A stretch of DNA of 8,962 nucleotides from NCBI GenBank assembly GCA_964404035.1, contig CAYOIT010000174.1, forward strand, positions 1 to 8,962, written 5' to 3'. Below the pieces are notes generated by a model. It was not told the origin of the DNA. It searched no databases and was given only the letters and a program-made list of their open reading frames with translations. Shown here one piece after another: positions 6,847 to 8,962 of the stretch. The number at the start of each line of letters is the position of its first letter. Positions within the stretch are counted from its first letter, which is position 1. Source of the DNA: CAMBRF01 sp964404035 (GTDB lineage Bacteria; Verrucomicrobiota; Kiritimatiellia; CAIKKV01; CAITUY01). Position numbers and translations under genes: made by a program.

Positions 6847-7233
6847 TCATCTCCCTCTGCGAGTCTTCTCCACGTACAGTTCGTAGCAATGACCGTCCGG
6901 GTCCTCAACGATGCAACTCCTGTAGCGTGGATGGTCAATTCTTACGATTCCCTTGTCTTCCGGGAATTCCGCCTCGGCCCGGGCGAGTTCCTCTTCCGTG
7001 ACCCGCATGCCGATCAGTCGCACGCAGACGTCTTCATCGTGGTTGGACTGACGGGCCTTCTTGGGGTTCTTGGTTTGGGCGACCCACAGGCCGACGCCGT
7101 CCTTTCCGATGACCAGCCCGTTGTCAACGGCGAAGAGCTTCCTGAACCCGAAATGCTTCCGGTACCAGGCCAGACTCAGTTCGAGATCACGAACGACGAT
7201 TCCGACGTAGTTGATCTCCTTAGGATGGATCAT
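6847..7233 (-). CDS. VOC superfamily (glyoxalase/bleomycin-resistance fold) protein
   Basis: The 128-residue product has the two babab modules of the vicinal oxygen chelate fold: INYVGIVVRDLELSLAWYRKHFGF at the start and CIVEDPDGHCYELYVEK at the end. The final Glu (in YELYV) is the usual metal ligand. The first His of typical members is replaced in INYVGI, so the metal site may be incomplete and the protein may be a binding or resistance protein rather than a glyoxalase. The ATG at 7233 follows GGGAG by seven bases; an upstream extension would overlap the end of the kinase gene and has no ribosome binding site. It lies 44 bases after the kinase gene and 1 base before the phosphotransferase gene, so the three form one operon. 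Substrate unknown. Confidence 0.75.
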   Translation of the reverse strand: MIHPKEINYVGIVVRDLELSLAWYRKHFGFRKLFAVDNGLVIGKDGVGLWVAQTKNPKKARQSNHDEDVCVRLIGMRVTEEELARAEAEFPEDKGIVRIDHPRYRSCIVEDPDGHCYELYVEKTRRGR

Positions 7234-7277
7234 TCGGATTCTCCCTTCTTCGCAGCAAACCAGATCGACTTCCGGAG

Positions 7278-7871
7278 TCAATCCCACCCACACCTATGGC
7301 AGAACGCCGCGACATCCAGAGACAATGGATCGCTGACCTTCTGCCACGCATTCTCTTCGAGCCATGCAAGGGCGTCTCCGTATGGTGACTGCGCCACTTC
7401 TGTCAATATTTTCGGGTAGTCCCGGGGAACAGGCATCTCGGTTGCCCTGATCCGGCAGAGCCGGTCCCGCAGGGAGCCAGGAGGATGCACGAAAACGTGC
7501 TTGTGGGATGTGTTTAGTGATGGATGCATCCCATCGACAAAGGTGATCGCGCAGGGCGTCAAGTGTGCCGTCAGTCCGACTCCAGAGTCGACTGGAACAC
7601 GGCGCATGGCAGTCCAGTCGTACCGTGGTGTATCGACAGGAACACCGCGGGCAAGTTGGGAAAGATGGGCAAGCAGGAGAGTCCAGTCAATCCGATCGCG
7701 CTGGTACGCTGACATGTGGCTCCGGTCGTGATGTTCCGGACACGTCGCGTCGAGAAGGTAGTGGTCCATGGGGACGCGTGCGGCGCGGTCGCGCCCGAGG
7801 TGCTCAACCAAACGCTTTGTCAGGTGAGATTTCCCTGAGCATGACATGCCTGAAATGAATATCGTTTCCAT
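7278..7871 (-). CDS. P-loop kinase resembling the uridine kinase/phosphoribulokinase family
   Basis: The 197-residue product opens with a Walker A motif, GMSCSGKS (8-15). It continues with MDHYLLD (35-41), RIDWTLLLAHLSQLARGVPVD (60-80) followed by PRYDW, and TFVDGMHPSL (110-119). Their order and spacing match uridine-kinase-like enzymes: base/substrate Asp, lid region, then a hydrophobic strand ending in Asp-Gly or Glu-Gly. Arg-rich RDRLCRIRATE (135-145) fits the lid. The substrate is not evident. I chose the ATG at 7871 because AGAGGA stands just before it, whereas an ATG four codons upstream (7883) falls inside the attC-like R' box and has no ribosome binding site. It is the first gene after that site. 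Its last 25 codons overlap a second, weaker attC-like hairpin. Confidence 0.7.
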   Translation of the reverse strand: METIFISGMSCSGKSHLTKRLVEHLGRDRAARVPMDHYLLDATCPEHHDRSHMSAYQRDRIDWTLLLAHLSQLARGVPVDTPRYDWTAMRRVPVDSGVGLTAHLTPCAITFVDGMHPSLNTSHKHVFVHPPGSLRDRLCRIRATEMPVPRDYPKILTEVAQSPYGDALAWLEENAWQKVSDPLSLDVAAFCHRCGWD

Positions 7872-7880
7872 TTTCCTCTT

Positions 7881-7940
7881 CATCGAACGCCGAGTTTCAG
7901 CGGCGGCGCGTTAGCGACGTACGCAAAATCTAGTTCTGCC
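7881..7940 (-). other. attC-like cassette recombination site 2
   Basis: On the minus strand GGCAGAAC (7940-7933) directly overlaps the TAG stop of the acetyltransferase gene, and the site ends with GTTCGATG (7888-7881), into which the kinase reading frame opens. The arms pair imperfectly (GATTTT-GCG with CGC-TGAAAC-TC, leaving extrahelical bases), a hallmark of attC. The core GCGTACGTCGCTAACGCGCC is almost the same as in the site at 110-172. The R'-like box differs from the R''-like box, as expected because the bases after the first G belong to the next cassette. Confidence 0.7.
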
Positions 7941-8467
7941 TAGTCTTCAACTCCTGTGAATACGAAATCGAGTTTCTCATAGAGACCCCGCTCGGCCTCG
8001 TCGCCTTCTTCAACCCAGGCGTCGAAGGCCGGGCGCTTCTCTGCGATGATTGTGAGGGCACGTTGAACCATCTTAGTGGCAAGTCCTTGGCGCCTGTATT
8101 CAGGCGCAACAGCAATGTGCTGGATGCTGCCGCCCTGGTGCAGGACCTTGCGGACATGGTCGGGTTCGCAGGCGTTGACCAAGCACACGCCAACAATGGC
8201 TCGTGAGGACCGTGAAGACACAACCGTTGATGCGCTCATCGCGAGCTCGACGTCACCGTGCTTCCGGTGGTGGTCGAGCCATCTGTCTACTTCAAATATG
8301 CCCTGTTCGACCGTTCCTCCTTCGGGAAGGTGGTACAGCGGGCACTTGATTGCATGATAGAACTCGCCGATCTGCTTCTTGTGAGTTTCCGCCACGGGCT
8401 CTGAAACAAGTTCTTCTCCCCAGTCGATCCCGAACTTGGCCGTGTGTCGTATCATCTGAAACGCCAT
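7940..8467 (-). CDS. GNAT-family N-acetyltransferase (cassette gene)
   Basis: This 175-residue protein carries the acetyl-CoA-binding motif A of the GNAT superfamily: SIQHIAVAPEYRRQGLATKM (114-133), in which Arg125-Arg126-Gln-Gly-Leu-Ala is the pyrophosphate loop, and motif B at GLYEKLDFVFTG (161-172). It should transfer an acetyl group from acetyl-CoA to an amine, but the substrate cannot be told from the sequence; the first 75 residues are not typical of a named subfamily. The ATG at 8467 follows GGGAGG closely. The gene fills a cassette of about 600 bp between attC-like sites at 8485-8542 and 7881-7940, and its stop codon touches the latter. Its N-terminus (MAF...F.IDWG) and leader resemble those of the phosphotransferase gene at 5841-6845. 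Acetyltransferases are frequent cassette cargo. Confidence 0.85.
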   Translation of the reverse strand: MAFQMIRHTAKFGIDWGEELVSEPVAETHKKQIGEFYHAIKCPLYHLPEGGTVEQGIFEVDRWLDHHRKHGDVELAMSASTVVSSRSSRAIVGVCLVNACEPDHVRKVLHQGGSIQHIAVAPEYRRQGLATKMVQRALTIIAEKRPAFDAWVEEGDEAERGLYEKLDFVFTGVED

Positions 8468-8484
8468 GTCTTCCTCCCTGCTTT

Positions 8485-8542
8485 GCAGAACGTGCCATGT
8501 TTCCGGCGCGGGAACCGCGTGCGAACCAGTTGGTTTTGGACC
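8485..8542 (-). other. attC-like cassette recombination site 3
   Basis: The minus strand begins with GGTCCAAAAC (8542-8533), 13 bases after the stop of the 99-residue gene, and ends with GTTCTGC (8491-8485), 17 bases before the acetyltransferase ATG. Inside, CGCGG-TTC-CCGCG forms the tip, and CCA/TGG with interrupted pairs forms the outer arm. GGTCCAA is the exact complement of TTGGACC, which begins this cassette at the site on its right. GTTCTGC is complementary to the box that ends the acetyltransferase cassette. This relation is predicted by cassette recombination. Confidence 0.6.
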
Positions 8543-8554
8543 GTGTCACAATGT

Positions 8555-8854
8555 TCAGAAATGGCAACAACTCCAATCCACATCTGACGCCACGACGATC
8601 AGGAATCTGCCGTGCAGTGCCATTTTCTTCAGAATCCCATTGAGACCACGGTGGATTCTGCGATGTGTTTCTGTCCGATCCTCGGATGGAACGGAACCAC
8701 CAAAGGCATACTGCGGGAAAACCACGGGGTGCCCTTCTGTTGATTTCTGGTTCTGATCAAGCCCTAGCGCCTTCATCTCTTCCGCCAGAGCCTTGGCGTC
8801 AACCGCAACGTCCTCCGCGAAACTGAGTGCGACCATGACAAACAAATCTTTCAC
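8555..8854 (-). CDS. Cassette-encoded hypothetical protein, 99 residues
   Basis: I do not recognise a family. The protein is soluble-looking, starts with a beta-strand (DLFVMVALSF), has a helix rich in Ala/Glu/Lys (DAKALAEEMKALG), a central loop ending VVFPQYAFGG, a basic helix (RTETHRRIHRGLNGILKKM) and a final strand (RFLIVVASDVDW) closing in SCCHF. This beta-alpha-beta pattern suggests a small alpha/beta domain. The GTG start at 8854 is chosen because GGAG lies seven bases upstream; an ATG six codons downstream is the alternative. The gene sits alone between attC-like sites at 8866-8925 and 8485-8542, giving a cassette of about 380 bp, a normal size. Being the single gene of an apparent cassette is the best argument that it is real. 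Confidence 0.6.
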   Translation of the reverse strand: MKDLFVMVALSFAEDVAVDAKALAEEMKALGLDQNQKSTEGHPVVFPQYAFGGSVPSEDRTETHRRIHRGLNGILKKMALHGRFLIVVASDVDWSCCHF

Positions 8855-8865
8855 TCTTCATCTCC

Positions 8866-8925
8866 GGTCCAACGTTACGGGTCATGCGCGGCTGCAAGCC
8901 GTCGCGAGCATCCGGCTTGTTGGAT
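8866..8925 (-). other. attC-like cassette recombination site 4
   Basis: On the minus strand ATCCAAC (8925-8919) pairs with GTTGGA (8873-8868). Between them CGGCT-TGC-AGCCG forms the tip, with GCG/CGC and CGG/CCG arms and unpaired bases. Length is 60 bp. The next gene starts 12 bases beyond the R' box. Its central sequence is unlike that of sites 1 and 2, so it belongs to a more divergent cassette. Confidence 0.6.
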
Positions 8926-8941
8926 GGTCTCTTTCCATTCC

Positions 8942-8962
8942 CTACAGATCTTTGACCAAGGA
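8942..8962 (-). CDS. Possible last codons of an upstream cassette gene
   Basis: One minus-strand frame reads SLVKDL followed by TAG (8944-8942), 16 bases before the attC-like site. A stop at this distance is where the previous cassette's gene should end. Six codons are far too few to identify a product, and another frame could be the real one. Confidence 0.25.
   Translation of the reverse strand, partial: SLVKDL

Noticed and set aside
6846..6938. Upstream start adding 31 residues to the phosphotransferase
   Set aside because: It would overlap the end of the VOC gene, has no ribosome binding site and shows no family similarity, whereas the ATG at 6845 has GGGAGA.

Overview
The window is a GC-rich stretch of about 9 kb in which nearly every gene lies on the minus strand. 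It suggests a member of the PVC superphylum (Kiritimatiellota, Verrucomicrobiota, Lentisphaerota or Planctomycetota) or a neighbouring lineage. The reasons are two large membrane-tethered ECF sigma factors with extracytoplasmic C-terminal domains, DUF1080-like and BtrH-like modules, and a palindromic repeat of a kind I associate with Verrucomicrobiota-type genomes. No rRNA, tRNA, CRISPR array, integrase or transposase gene was seen, so the taxonomy is inference.

The main structural feature is a likely integron gene-cassette array read on the minus strand, from right to left. Four inverted-repeat sites of about 58-60 bp look like attC sites (about 110-172, 7881-7940, 8485-8542 and 8866-8925). 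Each lies between genes. Three of them begin within about 20 bases of an upstream stop codon, and all four are followed by a new gene. For the two complete short cassettes, the sequence that begins the cassette is complementary to the R''-like box that ends it, as integron cassettes require. From the right the array holds the last codons of an unknown gene (8942-8962), a 99-residue orphan protein (8555-8854), a GNAT acetyltransferase (7940-8467), and then a P-loop kinase that starts directly after an attC (7278-7871). At the far left a BrnT-like toxin begins and runs off the window (1-51).

Between the attC before the kinase and the attC before brnT lies about 7.7 kb without a clear attC site, too large for an ordinary cassette. 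Its right part is a compact operon: kinase, VOC/glyoxalase-fold protein and APH-like phosphotransferase (the last two 1 bp apart). Its left part holds two paralogous genes for sigma factors joined by a transmembrane helix to C-terminal sensor-like regions. One (3459-5708) carries a lectin-like domain, a second beta-rich domain and a helical tail. The other (178-2835) carries a DUF1080-like lectin fold and a C39/BtrH-like region. The two share a promoter-proximal motif and a juxtamembrane motif. Between them sits a 282-bp MITE-like element (2930-3211) with 35-bp terminal inverted repeats, a direct repeat at its ends and a perfect 36-bp palindrome inside. It abuts a 5'-truncated DUF2087 gene on the plus strand.

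Functionally the region looks like accessory DNA: small enzymes and a toxin typical of cassette arrays, plus two candidate one-component transmembrane signalling proteins that could carry an envelope or carbohydrate signal directly to RNA polymerase.
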